Shown: positions 30,363-49,964, numbered from the stretch's first letter. The stretch: DNA of 64,000 bases from Aphelocoma coerulescens (GCF_041296385.1 NW_027184061.1:1448501-1512500); one strand, 5' to 3'. Notes: generated from the sequence alone by a model not told the origin. Program-made: numbers and translations.

Positions 30363-30573
30363 CCCAACCAAATCCCAGCAGCACAAGGAGAAGGCAAAGA
30401 AATCTCTCCAACACCTTCCCCCCACCCAGCGCGGATCACCCGGAACGGGGGTCACCAGGGCTCTGCCCCACGGGGGTCACTGGGGATCATCCAACGCCGA
30501 TCCTCCCACGGGGGATGGAGCTGGAGCAGCGCACGAAGCTCTTCCTGCACTCGGGGCACTCGCAGGGCTTCCC

Positions 30574-31314
30574 TTAGCGGTGCCTCCGTTGGTGTTGGGT
30601 CAAGTGAGAGCTCCTGGAGAAGCTCTTCCCGCACTGGGGACACTCGTAGGGCCTCTCCCCAGTGTGGATGCGCCGGTGGAGGGTGAGGTGGGAGTTTTGA
30701 TTGAAGCCCTTCCCACAGTTGGGGCAGCGGAAGGGCCTCTCATCCGTGTGAATGCGCTGATGTAGGAGAAGCTGGGAGCTCCTCGGAAACCTCTTCCCAC
30801 ACTCAGAACACTCGTAGGGCCTCTCCCCAGTGTGGGTGCGCTGGTGGGCCCTCAGGCTGGAGCTCCACCAGAATCTCTTCCCACAATCCAAGCACTCATA
30901 GGGCTGCTCCCCGGTGTGGATCACCTGGTGCTGGATCAGCTGGGAGCTGTTGATGAAGCCCTTCCCACATTCCCCACACTTGTAGGGCCTCTCCCCAGTG
31001 TGGATCCTTCGGTGCTGCATCATGCTGGAGCTCCGGCTGAAGCTCTTCCCGCATTCCCCACATTCATAGGGCCTCTCCCCGGTGTGGATGCGCTGGTGGT
31101 GTCTCAGGCTGGAGCTCCACCTGAAGCCCTTCCCACATTCCAAGCACTTGTGGGGCTTCTCCCCACCCTGAGGTTTCTCCCCCAGCTCCGACCTCCCCCT
31201 GAATCTCCGGCCGCCTTCCCGGCACAGGGGGGCTCTTTCCTCCTTGGATCTCTCTGGGCTGCGTTTGCAGCCCCTCCTCGTGCAGCATCTCCGGGGCTTT
31301 TCCTCCTCCTCCAT
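30574..31314 (-). CDS. C2H2 zinc-finger protein, seven fingers (right arm)
   Basis: 246 aa from ATG 31314 to a TAA at 30576-30574. It shares the [12 protein letters not shown]-terminus and the HTDERPF linker with the left copy, but has one more finger: the second ([18 protein letters not shown]) has no partner on the left, and the 84-bp difference fits exactly one finger. Other fingers differ at helix positions, for example RWSSSLRHH against RRNSSLIRH in finger one. A degenerate finger start follows the stop, as on the left. Probably a nuclear DNA-binding protein with a different preference from its twin. Confidence 0.88.
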   Translation of the reverse strand: MEEEEKPRRCCTRRGCKRSPERSKEERAPLCREGGRRFRGRSELGEKPQGGEKPHKCLECGKGFRWSSSLRHHQRIHTGERPYECGECGKSFSRSSSMMQHRRIHTGERPYKCGECGKGFINSSQLIQHQVIHTGEQPYECLDCGKRFWWSSSLRAHQRTHTGERPYECSECGKRFPRSSQLLLHQRIHTDERPFRCPNCGKGFNQNSHLTLHRRIHTGERPYECPQCGKSFSRSSHLTQHQRRHR

Positions 31315-32162
31315 CGTCCACACCTTCGGAATGACAAATTCTGGGTTGAGGGGAAAAACAAGAGGTGAGCGCCTCAGGCTGCGGATTCCTTCTGCCCAAG
31401 TCCATCACCAAGTATTTTGTGTCTGTAAAAACCTACAAAACACCAAGATTCAGACCAAAAGTCCCACAAACATCAAGACATAGACACAAAACACCCAAAA
31501 CATCAAGATTCAGCTAAACCCTCATCCAAAATATAAACATTCAGCCCCTGAAAAAAACCCAAAGCACCAACATGGAGTCCAAGAAACCTCAGAAACACCA
31601 AGATTCACCCACGGGAAAATCGTGGATCCCCCTCCCTGATCACCTGCTGGATGGGGGGGGCAACGCTCCTGGGGCTGGGGGGAGGCTGCAGATACAGCGA
31701 GTGCTGGAACCTTGCGGCGCCTCCTCTTCCTGCTCCTCCTCCTGTGTCCCTACTCTTCCTCACACTCCTCTTCCTCACACTACTCCTTCTCCTGCAGAAT
31801 CCCACCTGCTGCTCCCACGGCCATCGTTTCACCATTCTGGTCTCCAGCCCTGCTCCTCCAGCCTTTCTCCTGCTCCCCCCAGGCCCAGCACCCAGCCCTG
31901 GCTCGCTCTGCCCCCCAGAGCTCTCGGATCGCACAGCACGAGCAGCGATGCAGCTGCGGCAGCTCGGGCTGGGGCAGCGCTGGGCTCTCGGCCGCTCCTG
32001 CCCGCACTCGGCCCCCGCCGCAGCCACTTCTGCCAGCACAGCACGGCCCGGCCCGGCCTTGGCGCTCCCCCCCTCCCACCTCCCCAAATTCCCCTGGCGG
32101 GGGGCGCCAAGGCCGGGCCACACGTGGGCTCCAGCTGGGGAGCGCCGGGCGCTGCGGCTCTG

Positions 32163-32205
32163 CCTGGCAACTGCTGAGTCACCAGCGCCGCGCCTTCTGA
32201 TTGGC
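32163..32205 (+). promoter_or_regulatory. MHC class II-type X-Y module 4 (right arm, zinc-finger side)
   Basis: Mirror of module 2 with no change in the X and Y words: CCTGGCAACTGCTGAGTCAC and CTGATTGGC. Confidence 0.7.
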
Positions 32206-32703
32206 TGAGCGCTGCCTGAGGGCCGCGCCTGCACCAAGGGGGGACACCCTGCTCCAGGGGGGATGGCCCGAAAACCGGGCACCCCCAGCGAACCAACAAC
32301 ACCAACGCCTCCTTACAAACACATCCTCTGAATCTGCTCGGACACAGCCACACGCACTTGCACACAAGCAAGTGACAGCACAAACCAGCAGCTCCACAAA
32401 ATGGCACTGACTGACACACACTGCTGCTCAGCCAAGCTCCTGCTCAATTCCTCAACTTCCAGAACAACAACAAAGCCGGAACAGAACCATGGACGTCGTT
32501 TCCTAATCAAAAGGGGACAATGCTGAGGCAGTTTGCACATTCTCCCAGAGCTAATTAAGGACATGGACACCCAGCACGGGTAAAAAGGGAAGTCGAGAAG
32601 GGGTCTCAGCAACAGGGGACGGATGGTGTTGGTGTGCTGGGAAGGGACTGGTTGAAGGGAGTGTGCAGGAATATGGTTAAGGCAAACAGCAGCAGGAGGA
32701 ATC

Positions 32704-33424
32704 TATGTGGTAAGAAAGGAAAAGGAAGATGGAAAAGAGGAGGAAGAGAAAAAAGTGAGGACTGGGATGCTTTTCAGCACCATCTTATCCTCAACATTTG
32801 CCAGCTGATCCAGATCTTTTGTATCCCCGCGTTCCAGGACAGGACAGAAAAAGAAGTTCAGGATTTTAGGGTGTTCCTCTGTGGTGGGGAGCAGCAGGAC
32901 AGGGCAGCACGGGCTGGGGGCCTGTGGGGAGCTGCGGGGCCGGGCCGGGGCTGTGGGGCAGCCAGGGCTCAGCGCCGGGCACTGCCTGACCCCAACACCC
33001 CCCGGGCAGGGCCGGCAGTGGCCCCCGGCCCCCAGGAGGCTACGGGATGTGGAAGGATCAGGATTTACTTTTATCGATCTTGTTTGGGTCACTGGAGAAA
33101 CGAATGATTTTGCAGAAAGCTCAGCTGCTGTCAGAGGATGAGCACCCACGGGCAGTGAGATGCCACGGGTACGGCTGCTGCCATTGGCTTTGGCAAGAAG
33201 AAGAGCCAGATCCAGGGCAGATATTCAATTATCTCCCGGGAATTGAGGTTTGCAATTCCTCACCCTGCGAATTCCCGACCTAGTGCGGGGTGGAGATAAG
33301 GGATGTCTGTTTCTAGCAGTCTGTGGCCAGAATCCTGTCTCTTGTGAAATCTCTTCCACAGGAAGCTCGGCTGGCACAGACCCTGCCTGGGGACTTTAAG
33401 GGATGTTACACCACTCAAGGGAGA
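32704..33424 (+). pseudogene. Internally deleted gammaretrovirus-like remnant (right)
   Basis: Leader/gag-like DNA to about 33,158 fused to the end of an integrase frame (about 33,165-33,420). Identical in layout to 20,641-21,360 of the left arm, so the deletion predates the palindrome's divergence. Confidence 0.65.
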
Positions 33425-34138
33425 TGAGCTTAACATCTCAACAGACTGGGAACAGCCCAAAAGATACCCAAAAAGATAACGCCCATCAACAGAACATCAA
33501 CGCCCATCAGCAAACATCAAGGAACAGCTACCCCAGACACTGCCCCCAGCACAGCTGGAGACCCCTGCTCTGGAAAAGGCTGAGAAGGAAATCAAGGAGT
33601 GTGGACCTAATGAACATCAGAGGCCAAGCAATCCGGGGCCAACAGGAAACCAAATACTAAGAACTGCCCAACTTGGAACCAATGAACATGAAACCTACGG
33701 ATTTCGATGGGTTTAGACTGCATCAAGTTGAGGAAAAATTGAGTAAAACTCGTGTGCCATGGGATGATTTTCTCTGCACACCTGGGCTATGTGTGCATGA
33801 AATGATTTCTGTTGCACATCCTGGCCAGAATAAAGTAATGCCTTGATCCTCTAACACTAAAAAGGTCGTTGGAGAGTTTTTGATCTTCCAGGAGTTTTGT
33901 TGACAAGATTATATCACTAGAATTTTTTTTCTTAATAATCCTACTCTGACATTGTCAGCTGGGTTTGGGCCAGGGGTGTGAGAGTCAATTTTTATTCTTA
34001 GGGGAAAAAGTAGCAAAAATCTTTATTGGTTTAGGCGTTTTTCTGTGTATGTGTGTGCGTGGCTGTTAGTGATGGGAGAATTTTAGAATGGGTTTTTCAA
34101 TGTTCACCTGTAAGCTGCATTTTGCAAAACTGGAAGAG
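33425..34138 (+). mobile_element. LTR-like unit, first copy (right)
   Basis: About 715 bp, AATAAA at about 33,829, repeated at 36,838-37,542. It encloses, with that copy, a more complete retroviral internal region. Confidence 0.7.
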
Positions 34139-36837
34139 GTAAGAAAGGAAAAGGAAGATGGAAAAGAGGAGGAAGAGAAAAAAGTGAGGAGTGGGGTGCT
34201 TTTCAGCACCATCTTATCCTCAACATTTGCCAGCTGATCCAGATCTTTTGTACCCCGCGTTCCAGGACAGGGAAACAAAGAAGTTCAGGATTTGAGGGGG
34301 TTGCTCTGTGGTGGGGAGCAGCAGGACAGGGCAGCACAGGCTGGGGGCCTGTGGGGAGCTGTGGGGCCGGGCCGGGGCTGTGGGGCAGCCGGGGCTCAGC
34401 GCCAGGCACTGCCTGACCCCAACACCCCCGGGCAGGGCCGGCAGTGACCCCCGGCCCCCAGGAGGCTGCGGGATGTGGAAGGATCAGGATTTTCTTTCAA
34501 TGATCTTGTTTGGGTCACTGGAGAAACGAATGATTTTGCAGAAAGCTCAGCAGCTGTCAGAGGATGAGCACCCATGGGCACTGAGGGGGCTGCAGGAGAG
34601 GCACAAGAAGCCCCTGCAGCACTTGGCCAGAAAGGCTCAGCAGGGCAATGCAAGAAGGGATGAGCAAAAGGCCAAGGTGAAGGCAAAGGCCATGGCAGAG
34701 TTTCTACAGCCCCCCAGGGATGAACCGCAGGGCCCAAGGGGGCCCCAGCACCCAGGGGACGGCGGCGGCCACAAGCACCTGGCACAGGCATTGCCCTCCT
34801 CGGCACGGCAGAGCCCACCCAAACAGCCCCTGGCAAGGAATCAGGGGTCCATCTGCAGGCCAGAAGGACACTGCAAGCACAGACAGCAGCACCCTCAGCA
34901 CCAGCAAGTCCACCCCACATGGACATGGATTGTCAGGGCTGGCAGAGCTCCCAGCAGACCAGGGACCCACCACACCAGAGCCCTTGAGAACATTCAGGGC
35001 ACATCTGGATCGAGACGAGGCCGCTCCTGATGGACACAGGGGCCTCTCTATCCACTCTGAATCTGACACCTAAGGGGGGAAATGGTCAAGAAGTTCTTTG
35101 ATTATTCAGGCAATAAGTGGGAAAGATAAGCAGGTGTGTTTTATTCAACCACTATCAGTAGATGTGGGGGATGGGTTTGAAATGCATCAATTTCTGTTTG
35201 TTCCTAATTGTGATTATAATTTACTGGGAAGGCACTTGGTGGCTGAAGTGGGAATAAAAATTCATATTGTCAAAGGAGATACAGAGGCTAATGCTGCTGG
35301 ACCTTTGTGTCAAATGTCTGCGAAGGCCTCTGCTGAAGGGAACCCAGAAGTGTGGGCAGCCCCACGGAAATAGGGAAAATCAGATATGGAGCCTCTCCAA
35401 ATTCCTCTGAAGCATCCAGGACAAGTGGTGTCTAAAAGCAATACCCTGTTCCAAGGGAGGCAAGGAAGGGGTTACAGCCTCTTACTGAGTCCCTGCTGCT
35501 AAAGGCAGCGCTTCTGGAGCCAGGCATCTCTCCCTACAACTCTCCTCTCCTGCCAGGCAAGAAACCCCACCATGGACACCAGAAGGAAAGCACAATTGTC
35601 AAGGCTTCAAAAGCAAATTAACTGAGCCTCCTGCCCTGGCCCTCCCAGACAGGGAAAAACCATTTGAATTGCATGTGGATGTTAATCAGGGCCATGCCAA
35701 AGGAATTCCTGGGCTCAAATGTTTCACCCAGTGGCCAGAGAGTGGCCTCATTGTCTGCAGAATTGTGCAGCCCTGGCTTTAATGGGAACTGAGGCCTGAA
35801 AACTGACAGCAGCAGAATCTCTCATTGTTCAAGCCTGGCATCAAGGTAAAGCTTTGTTAACCAAAGGAGCCTCTAAATGGATGAGCAGCGCTGGGTTCTT
35901 ACAGAATGAAACTTGTTGGATGGAACAGGAGGATTCAGAGTTGAGGACAGGGCAAGGGTTGAACCCAGCCTCCTGTTTGAACGGCCCTGGACACGGGGCT
36001 GGCAAGAAACCCATGGCTGCAGTCAAGTGACAGAGCTCCAGAGCCGGCCTAGGAGAGATTGACCAGACATTCCCTGGCCTGAGGGAGAAAAGGTGTTTAG
36101 GGATGGGTCTGCAAGGGCAGCAGAAGGGAAAAGAGTGACAAGACACGCTGCTCTTAAGGAAAGGGAAGGAGACAAAGCGCAGCTCAGCGCCCGCATGCTC
36201 AGCTCAAAGGGCCGAGCTGGGGGTGCCTGGAAGAGCCTGGCACTGAAATGCCCTGAGCAGGAAGGCTTCAATATCTTCTGCTAACAGCATGGCAGCTCAC
36301 AGCGGGACAGAAGCATTTCCGACTGCTTCAGCAATCCCTGCATCAGTTCTTAAGGCATGTTTGGAACAAACAATTCCAAGATACGGGATTGTGGAAGCAA
36401 TAGACACTGACAGGGGAACTCATTTTACAGGAAAGATCCTTCAGGCTGTTCTGGCTGCTTTAGGAACACAGTGGGACCTCCCAACGCCCTGGCACCCCCA
36501 GAGTTCGGGTCGGGTGGAAAGAATGAATGGGGAAATAAAGAAACACCTCCTGAAGCTGCTGAGAGAAACCAAGATGCCCCAGGTACGGCTGCTGCCATTG
36601 GCTTTGGCAAGAAGAAGAGCCAGACCCAGGCCAGATATTCAATTATCTCCCCTGGAACTGATGTTTCAATTCCTCACCCTGCTCATTCTCGACTTAGTGG
36701 GGGTGGAGATCAGGGATGTCTGTTTCAAGCAGTCTGTGGCCAGAATCCTGTCTCTTGTGAAATCTCTTCCACAGGAAGCTCGGCTGGCACAGACCCTGCC
36801 TGGGGACTTTGAGGGAAGTTACACCACTCAACAGAGA
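34139..36837 (+). pseudogene. Gammaretrovirus-like internal region: gag, protease, RNase H and integrase remnants
   Basis: The leader/gag-like segment repeats 32,704-33,120. A protease follows with the DTGAS motif near 35,030-35,046 and, after a frame break, LLGRHLV (about 35,225). Most of reverse transcriptase is missing; an RNase H start is seen near 35,660. An integrase core lies at about 36,289-36,660, with the DRGTHF and WHPQSSGRVERMNGE motifs of class I (gammaretrovirus-like) elements. Several stops and frameshifts make it inactive. No env is recognised. Confidence 0.75.
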
Positions 36838-37542
36838 TGAGCTTAACATCTCAACAGACTAGGAAGAGCGCAAAAGATACCCAAAAGATAACGCCCATCA
36901 ACAGAACATCAACGCCCATCAGCAAACATCAAGGAACAGCTACCCCAGACACTGCCCCCGGCACAGCTGGAGACCCCTGCTCTGGAAAAGGCTCCGAAGG
37001 AAATCAAGGAGTGTGGACCTAATGAACATCAGAGGCCAAGCAACCCGGGGCCAATAGGAAACCAAATACTAAGAACTACCCAACTTGGAACCAATGAACT
37101 TTAAACCTACGGATTTCTATGGGTTTAGACTGCATAAAGTTGAGGAAAAATAGAGTAAAACTCGTGTGCCATGGAATGATTTTCTCTGCACACCCGGGCT
37201 ATGTGTGGATGAAATTATTTCTGTTGCACATCCTGGCCACAATAAATAATGCCTTGATCCTCTAACACTAAAAAGGTCGTTGGAGAGTTGTTCTTCCTGC
37301 AGTTTCTGTGACAGGATTACACCATTAGAATGTTTTTTCTTAATAATCCTACTTTGATATTGTCAGTTGGGTTTGGGCCAAAGATGTGAGAGTCAATTTT
37401 TAGTCTGAGGAGAAGAACCAAAAATCTTTATTGCTTTGGGGCATTTCTGTGTATGTGTGTGCGTGTCTGTTAGTGATGGCAGAATTTTGGAATGGGTTTT
37501 TCAATGTTCACCTGTAGGCTGCATTTTGCAAAACTGGAAGAG
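36838..37542 (+). mobile_element. LTR-like unit, second copy (right)
   Basis: Second copy of the 33,425-34,138 unit, with a number of base changes. Its downstream flank matches the flank of the single left-arm copy at 19,926. Confidence 0.7.
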
Positions 37543-38504
37543 CATTAAAACTGACCCTTTTCCTCATAAACAGTTTAAAAATATTTTTTAAAAAAGGGGG
37601 AAAAAAAAGCCGCTTTTGGGGGGGCCCATAGGTGAGCCACCTGATGGTTGCCCTGGAGGAGAAGCTTCCTTCCAGACAGCCAGCAGAGGAGCTTTAGAAA
37701 TGCAAATTAACTCTGCTGGGGGAAAGGTGCACAATGTCCCAGGCTCTCCTTGCCTGCCAGAGGAATTGGGCTGATTCCCTCTGCCCCTCACCCCAAGCTC
37801 TGCCTCCCTGCACAGACGGAATTTGCATCGCTAAAGGCAGAGCCCACACTGAGCATCTCGGACTCTGCAACAGAAATCCCTGAAGCTGCAAAGGAAAACA
37901 GCAAACGGAGAATGTTGGGAGAACTTCACTCACAAAAGCGGGGGGGAATCATCCCTCTCCCCACTCCAACATCTGCTGGCACTGTCTGGGTTATACAGGG
38001 TGGGTTTGACCACTGCGCTGCTTTTGCTGCCACAAGGTCAGCGAAATCGCTTGGGAATCCAAGGATGTGATGATTTAATCAGAGAAAAGAGGTCAATTCA
38101 TGCATCCCTGGCATTTCTGGGAGCACCCAAAAATGGGGAAAAGATGAACGGCCACCAGAACAAATCCTACAACACCATGGAGCAGCCCCTGGGAACCCAA
38201 ACGAATTCATACCAGGTGCCAGAGAACCCAGTGATCATTTCAATACATCATTAGATTACAAGCTGTCCTCCAAATCATAACCAAGCACACAGCTCCAGCT
38301 CCTGACCTTCTCACCCACCAATCCACTCCCATGAGCAACGCCACATTTCACCCTGGGATGGCATCAGATCCTCTTTCAGCAGAAGGACCAGGAGGTTGTG
38401 GAAAATTAAAGGACTCAAACTGCTCTTGGCAAAGAGATGGCCAAGGAAAAGTGGTGAAACAGAAAAGAAAGGAAATAAAACTTAACAGAGCCATGAATAT
38501 CGGA
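37543..38504. other. Conserved arm block without a recognised gene (right)
   Basis: Mirror of about 18,867-19,925, without the CTTTTT array. No credible gene. Confidence 0.45.
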
Positions 38505-38815
38505 TGTTCTACAAAGTGGGGGTGCACATTAAGGGGCACATGCAGCAGGCGCATCGGGAAGTCTGTACCTTCCAAGGACCTCAGCCAGGGGGAAAAGGGA
38601 CACGGAGATGCGGCCGGGGAAATCGGCATAAAAAGGAGGCTGCGTCCTCCAACACTTGGACAGAGCCCACGGGAAATGCCCCGTGGCCTCTCCCTTGCTC
38701 CAGGAATAAAGTTCCTTTTACAGGACTCCTCCGGCTCCTCTGGGGACACAAACCTCTGGCCACGGGAACTTTCCCGCACACTCCCGCCGACGGGGCAGCC
38801 ACCTCTGTCCTACCC
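38505..38815 (+). mobile_element. Solo LTR-like element (right)
   Basis: Starts TGTTCTACAAAG; has CATAAAAAGG and AATAAA at 38,705-38,710. Mirror of 18,556-18,866. Confidence 0.55.
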
Positions 38816-38949
38816 ACAGCAGCCGGGACGAGCCAGCGCTGCTCCGGCACCGGCTCCTGCCGAGGCAGCAGCGGCAAGGAGAGCGCGGGCAGCCGCTCCC
38901 GCAGCGCCCTCACGCCAGGGCGAACACGGCGCCCACACGGCACAACGAA

Positions 38950-39370
38950 CCCGCCCCAGCCCGCTGCCGCCCCCTCCGCCCGCAGCCAGCGCCGAGCCCC
39001 GCCAGAACCGAGCGCGGCTCCCACCTGCGCTGGGGCCGCCTCCGAGCTCCGCCGCCGCCTCACCGGGCTCCGGCCGCCGCCGCCGCTCCCGGGCCCGCAC
39101 AGACGCTCCGCCAATGGCGCCTCTGCTGCGCCACGGCCGCCCTGCCGGCGGCTCCGGGCCCGGGCTGCTCCCCGCTCCGACCAATCAGCGCGCCAGAACC
39201 ACGACTGACGGCAGCACCGCCCAATCGCAGCGAGGGGCGGGCTCTGCACACGGCCCAGCCTCGCCCCGCGCTCCCAGCGCCCCCCGGGCTGCGTGAGGGG
39301 AAAGCCGCAGCTGAGGAACAGCCCTGGAACGGGCCCGGCCCGAGCCGCCATTCAGCTGGGAAGGGAAACA
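38950..39370. promoter_or_regulatory. CpG island, probable bidirectional promoter of the PAK-like gene (right)
   Basis: Mirror of 18,000-18,420, with the same CCAAT boxes (for example GACCAATCAGCGCG at 39,179) and GC boxes, 490-900 bp upstream of the PAK-like start. Confidence 0.55.
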
Positions 39371-39858
39371 AAGCTCTCCGCTGCTCCCGGCCCGACTTGC
39401 CCAGCCCTGCGTGTTGGCTGCCTCCGGCTCCTTGGGAAGCCCTGCAGCCTCCCGACTCCCGCCCCTAATTCGGAGCATCAGTGCATGGCTTTGATTTCGT
39501 TGTTCAGGCTCGGCTCTGGGCTGTCCTTGTCTGCTGCATTTTCTGGGTTCCTCTTGGATGCTTTGAGCAACAGGCTGTGCCCCGGGAGGATCCTTTGTGC
39601 TCCTTTGTGACAGAGGAGAACCTTCCAGGCGGTTCTTGCGGGAGCTGCTGCTGTGATGTCACGGGAACGCTGCCGCGTCCTCGCCGTGTTCCCGTTGCTG
39701 TGGGCACGGAGCCCTCAGTGTCCAGAGCGGCTCTGGGCGCCCGCTGGTTGCCGGAGGATCCTCCTGCCCGAGGCATTCTCAGCAGCCAGCCCAGCCCCTG
39801 CCGGGTGTCCTTCTGTGCTTGCAGGGGTACAGTCTGCCACGTGTGCAGCACGGCCAAA

Positions 39859-46816
<6,958 letters not shown>

Positions 46817-46884
46817 TGTCCAGTCTCGCTGCTTTTCACATGCAAAGCCAGCAGAATCCTCGCCTGGTTTGGCTTGGCAGGGTC

Positions 46885-47150
46885 CTTTGCAGGTCATCTG
46901 GACCAGGTGCCCCGCAAGGAGCAGGGACATCTTCAAGCAGATCAGGTGGCTCAGAGCCCTGCCTGACCTGAGCCTGGATGTTTCCAGGGAGGAGGCACCT
47001 CCCACATCTCTGGGCACCCTCTGCCAGTGTTTCCCCACTCTTCTGATAAAAAAATTCTGCCTCAGATCTAATCTGAGCCTGCTTCCCTCTCCTGAGTTTC
47101 AAACATTCCCCTCTGTCCTGTTGCAACAGAGCCTGTGAGGAACTTGACTT
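46885..47150 (-). mobile_element. CR1 LINE 3' segment in the PAK-like 3' UTR (right)
   Basis: Mirror of 10,215-10,487. On this arm the PAK-like frame stops just before it. Confidence 0.85.
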
Positions 47151-47400
47151 GGGAAAGTAACAGTTGATTTCTTTCTTTTTCATCCTTTGGGCAGCACCCA
47201 TTTTTATCATCAGCCAAGCCTCTCTCCAGCCCGAGCCCTCTGATCGCTGCAGCAAAGCAATTGAAGGAGCAGCGAAGGACGTGAAGCCCCTGGGGCCAGC
47301 TTTTTGTTATAGTAGTTAGGACAAGTGGATAGTTACGGTAGTTAGCACTGCTAGTGAGTTATGGTGGTTAGGGCAGCCTGGTAGTTATGGCAGTTTATTG

Positions 47401-47406
47401 AATAAA
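47401..47406 (+). terminator. Poly(A) signal for the PAK-like gene (right)
   Basis: AATAAA 585 bp after the stop codon, following a GTTAG-like tandem array (about 47,310-47,395). Confidence 0.6.
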
Positions 47407-47439
47407 AGCTCTGTTAAACCTCAAGTCCCTTGACGTGTC

Positions 47440-47919
47440 CCTTCCTTGTTCCCCCGTGACTCAGCTGCCCGGAGCAATGCGAGGGGAGAGCGGGCCCAGC
47501 CTTGCCCAGAGCTGAGCCCCAGCAGAGCCCCGGCAGAGCCCAGAGCAGCCGCAGCATCGGCAGAGTCAGCCTGGAAGGAGGCGCCTGGAGCCTTCTCGAC
47601 TGCAGCCGACTCTTGTTTACAAACCGCGTGGGGTGGGAAATGCCACTGGTTCTGCAAGAGGGCAGAGGGGGCCCGGGGAAGGCCCAAATGCGAGGGACAA
47701 AACCCGCCCAATGCTGGAGAAAAACCACGCCTTTTTCCCCTCCCACGCCGGCCAAAACACTGAATCCTAAACCGAGTCAAACGGGGCAGGGGAGGAGCCC
47801 AGGCCCTTCCACCCCTGCAAACCAAAGCGTCCCTTGCACGGCTCTGAGCCCCGGTGCCGGTGGCCCCGTGGGCATTGGTTTCTGTCGGGTTCGCTGCTGC
47901 CAGCCCAGGGCCAGCCCGG
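47440..47919 (-). pseudogene. Fragment matching PIM-like intron 3 (right)
   Basis: Mirror of 9,449-9,935, so it too is opposite in direction to the PIM-like gene of its own arm. Arm similarity is lost at about 47,919. Confidence 0.65.
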
Positions 47920-48319
47920 GACAGGGCGGGCGCTGGAGGCTGCGGGCGGGGAGATGCGATCCCGGGACACGCATTCGGTGGCACCTGCGAGCGCAAGCAG
48001 GGGAGGGGCGCCGGCAGTGACGGGGGAAAGGAATAAGGTGAATGTGACTTAAACAAGCCAGGCCCGTGAATCTGCTTTAGATAGGGCCAGGGAGCTGTAG
48101 GTAGGAAGGAGTGAAAAAAACTATCACTTCCAGAAAATGTTACTGATTGCCATGGACTGCTGCTCAGCCAAGGCCATGTCAAATTCCTGAACTTAAAGAA
48201 GAAGAACAAAGACTCAATGGAGTTATTAATACTGCTTTGTTTTACTAAAACAAACAAAACGGGTGTGTGCATATTGGAGAGCAGATCGGGAAGTCTGAAC
48301 CTTCCAAGAAACAGTCCCG

Positions 48320-48600
48320 GGGACAGAGCAGCCACCTCTGTCCTACCCACAGCAGCCGGGACGAGCCAGCGCTGCTCCGGCACCGGCTCCTGCCGAGGCA
48401 TCAGCGGCAAGGAGAGCGCGGGCAGCCGCTCCCGCAGTGCCCTCATGCCAGGGCGAACACGGCGCCCACACGGCACAACGAACCCGCCCCAGCCCCCTGC
48501 CGCCCCCTCCGCCCGCAGCCAGCGCCGAGCCCCGCCAGAACCGAGCGCGGCTCCCACCTGCGCTGGGGCCGCCTCCGAGCTCCGCCGCCGCCTCAGCGGT
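48320..48600 (+). repeat. Third copy of the PAK-promoter divergent segment
   Basis: From AGCCACCTCTGTCCTACCC to CTCCGCCGCCGCCTCA it repeats 38,795-39,062 almost base for base, in the same orientation. It ends at a sharp junction with the MHC-type minisatellite. Confidence 0.9.
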
Positions 48601-48869
48601 GGTTCCCAGTCACCCCCATTATGATCCCAGTCACTCCCAGCATCATCCCGGTCGCTTACAGTCACTCCCACTGTTTTCAGTATGGTCCCAGTCATTCCCA
48701 ATTAGATCCCAGTTGCCCGCAGCGTGGTCCCAGTGGCTCCCAGTCACACAGGATGGTTGCTTTCACTCTCAGTAAGAGTCCAGTGTGGCTCCAGTCATTT
48801 CCAGTATGAACCCACTCACTCCCTGTATGATTGTATTTGCACCCACTGTGGTCCCAGTTGCTCCCAGTG
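48601..48869 (+). repeat. MHC-type minisatellite fragment
   Basis: CCCAGTCACTCCCAG / TATGATCCCAGTCATTCCC units as in 56,220-56,960. It is interrupted by an ERV-L-like LTR at 48,870. Confidence 0.88.
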
Positions 48870-49829
48870 TCTTGGTTTGAAAGACAGGTGTCTGCCAAGG
48901 AAGGCAGGAGTCTCTCCTGAAATGGAAGAAAAAGAAATTACAACCCCCTTCCCTCTGAATTATTATAATTTTGAAATTAAGGACCTTTATAGGCAAAGAT
49001 ATGAGGAACAGGAATAACAGGGTAATATATACTAATATATATACTATAATATATAATATATAATTTATACTAATATATATCTGTATGTGTATAACCAGTC
49101 AAACAAACAGCAATAACTATGGCAGTAACAGCAAACAATCCCAAACCCAGTCCCAGCCTTCTCGGCTGTCAGGCCCTTTCCCCTTGGGTGCAGTTCCGCT
49201 CGCAGCCGGCAGGGGCGCTGGTGGCTCCCGGTGAGCAGGGCAGGTGTGATGGTTCCCCCGCGGCTGCAGGGGGCGCTCCGGAGCGAGCTCGGGGAGCACG
49301 CGGCACTGGTGGCCTGGGATCCCGGGAAGGGATGGAACAAAGATTTCAAAAACCCCCTGGACAGCCGATCCTGGTGTCCAGCTGGACTCTCGGGAACAGC
49401 AGGCTGGAACAGCAGGGACAAGCACAAATCCCGGGTTTCAGACGAGATGTATCAAACTCCGGAGCTGCGGTGGGAACCCGCGGAGGTCTCGGCAGGCAGG
49501 GAGAGCGGGGCTACAGAGTAGCGAAGGCTCAAAGCAACGGCAGGGGCGGGCGGCCACAGCCTGGCTCCCAGTGGGGCAGGGAAGGCGAGCTTGGGATCCC
49601 CGGGTCTCTCCGGTAGAAGGAAAGCAGCCAAAGAAGAAGCCTCTCTCTCCATCCAAACACTGGGAACTGACTGCCCGCAAACCCAGGTGAAAGTGATGCA
49701 CCCCTGCCGCTATAACCAGCTCCTTTGTTTTCCTTAAGCATCCAGTAATTTGTCCCCCTGCCAACATCTATGGGGAAAATTCCTTTAAGAGAAAAAGAAA
49801 TAGGAGGAGAACTCCTAAAACCCCAACAT
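48870..49829 (-). mobile_element. 3' LTR of the ERV-L-like provirus
   Basis: Reads TGTTGGGGTTTTAGGAG at 49,829 and ends CTTTCAAACCAAGACA at 48,870, so the ends are TGTTGG and CAAGACA. A purine-rich GGGAAAAATTTGGGGTGGA tract sits just before it. Confidence 0.6.
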
Positions 49830-49964
49830 TATCCACCCCAAATTTTTCCCATACTAACATGTTACATGAAACGGAACCCTTTTAACCATATAAATACATG
49901 CATCACCCGAATTATATACGTATATACATGCTGATACTGATTCAAGTACAGAGCCATGGGTAGT

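Noticed and set aside
31315..31323. Start of the right zinc-finger protein at 31323
   Set aside because: That codon is GTG; the ATG at 31314 is used instead.
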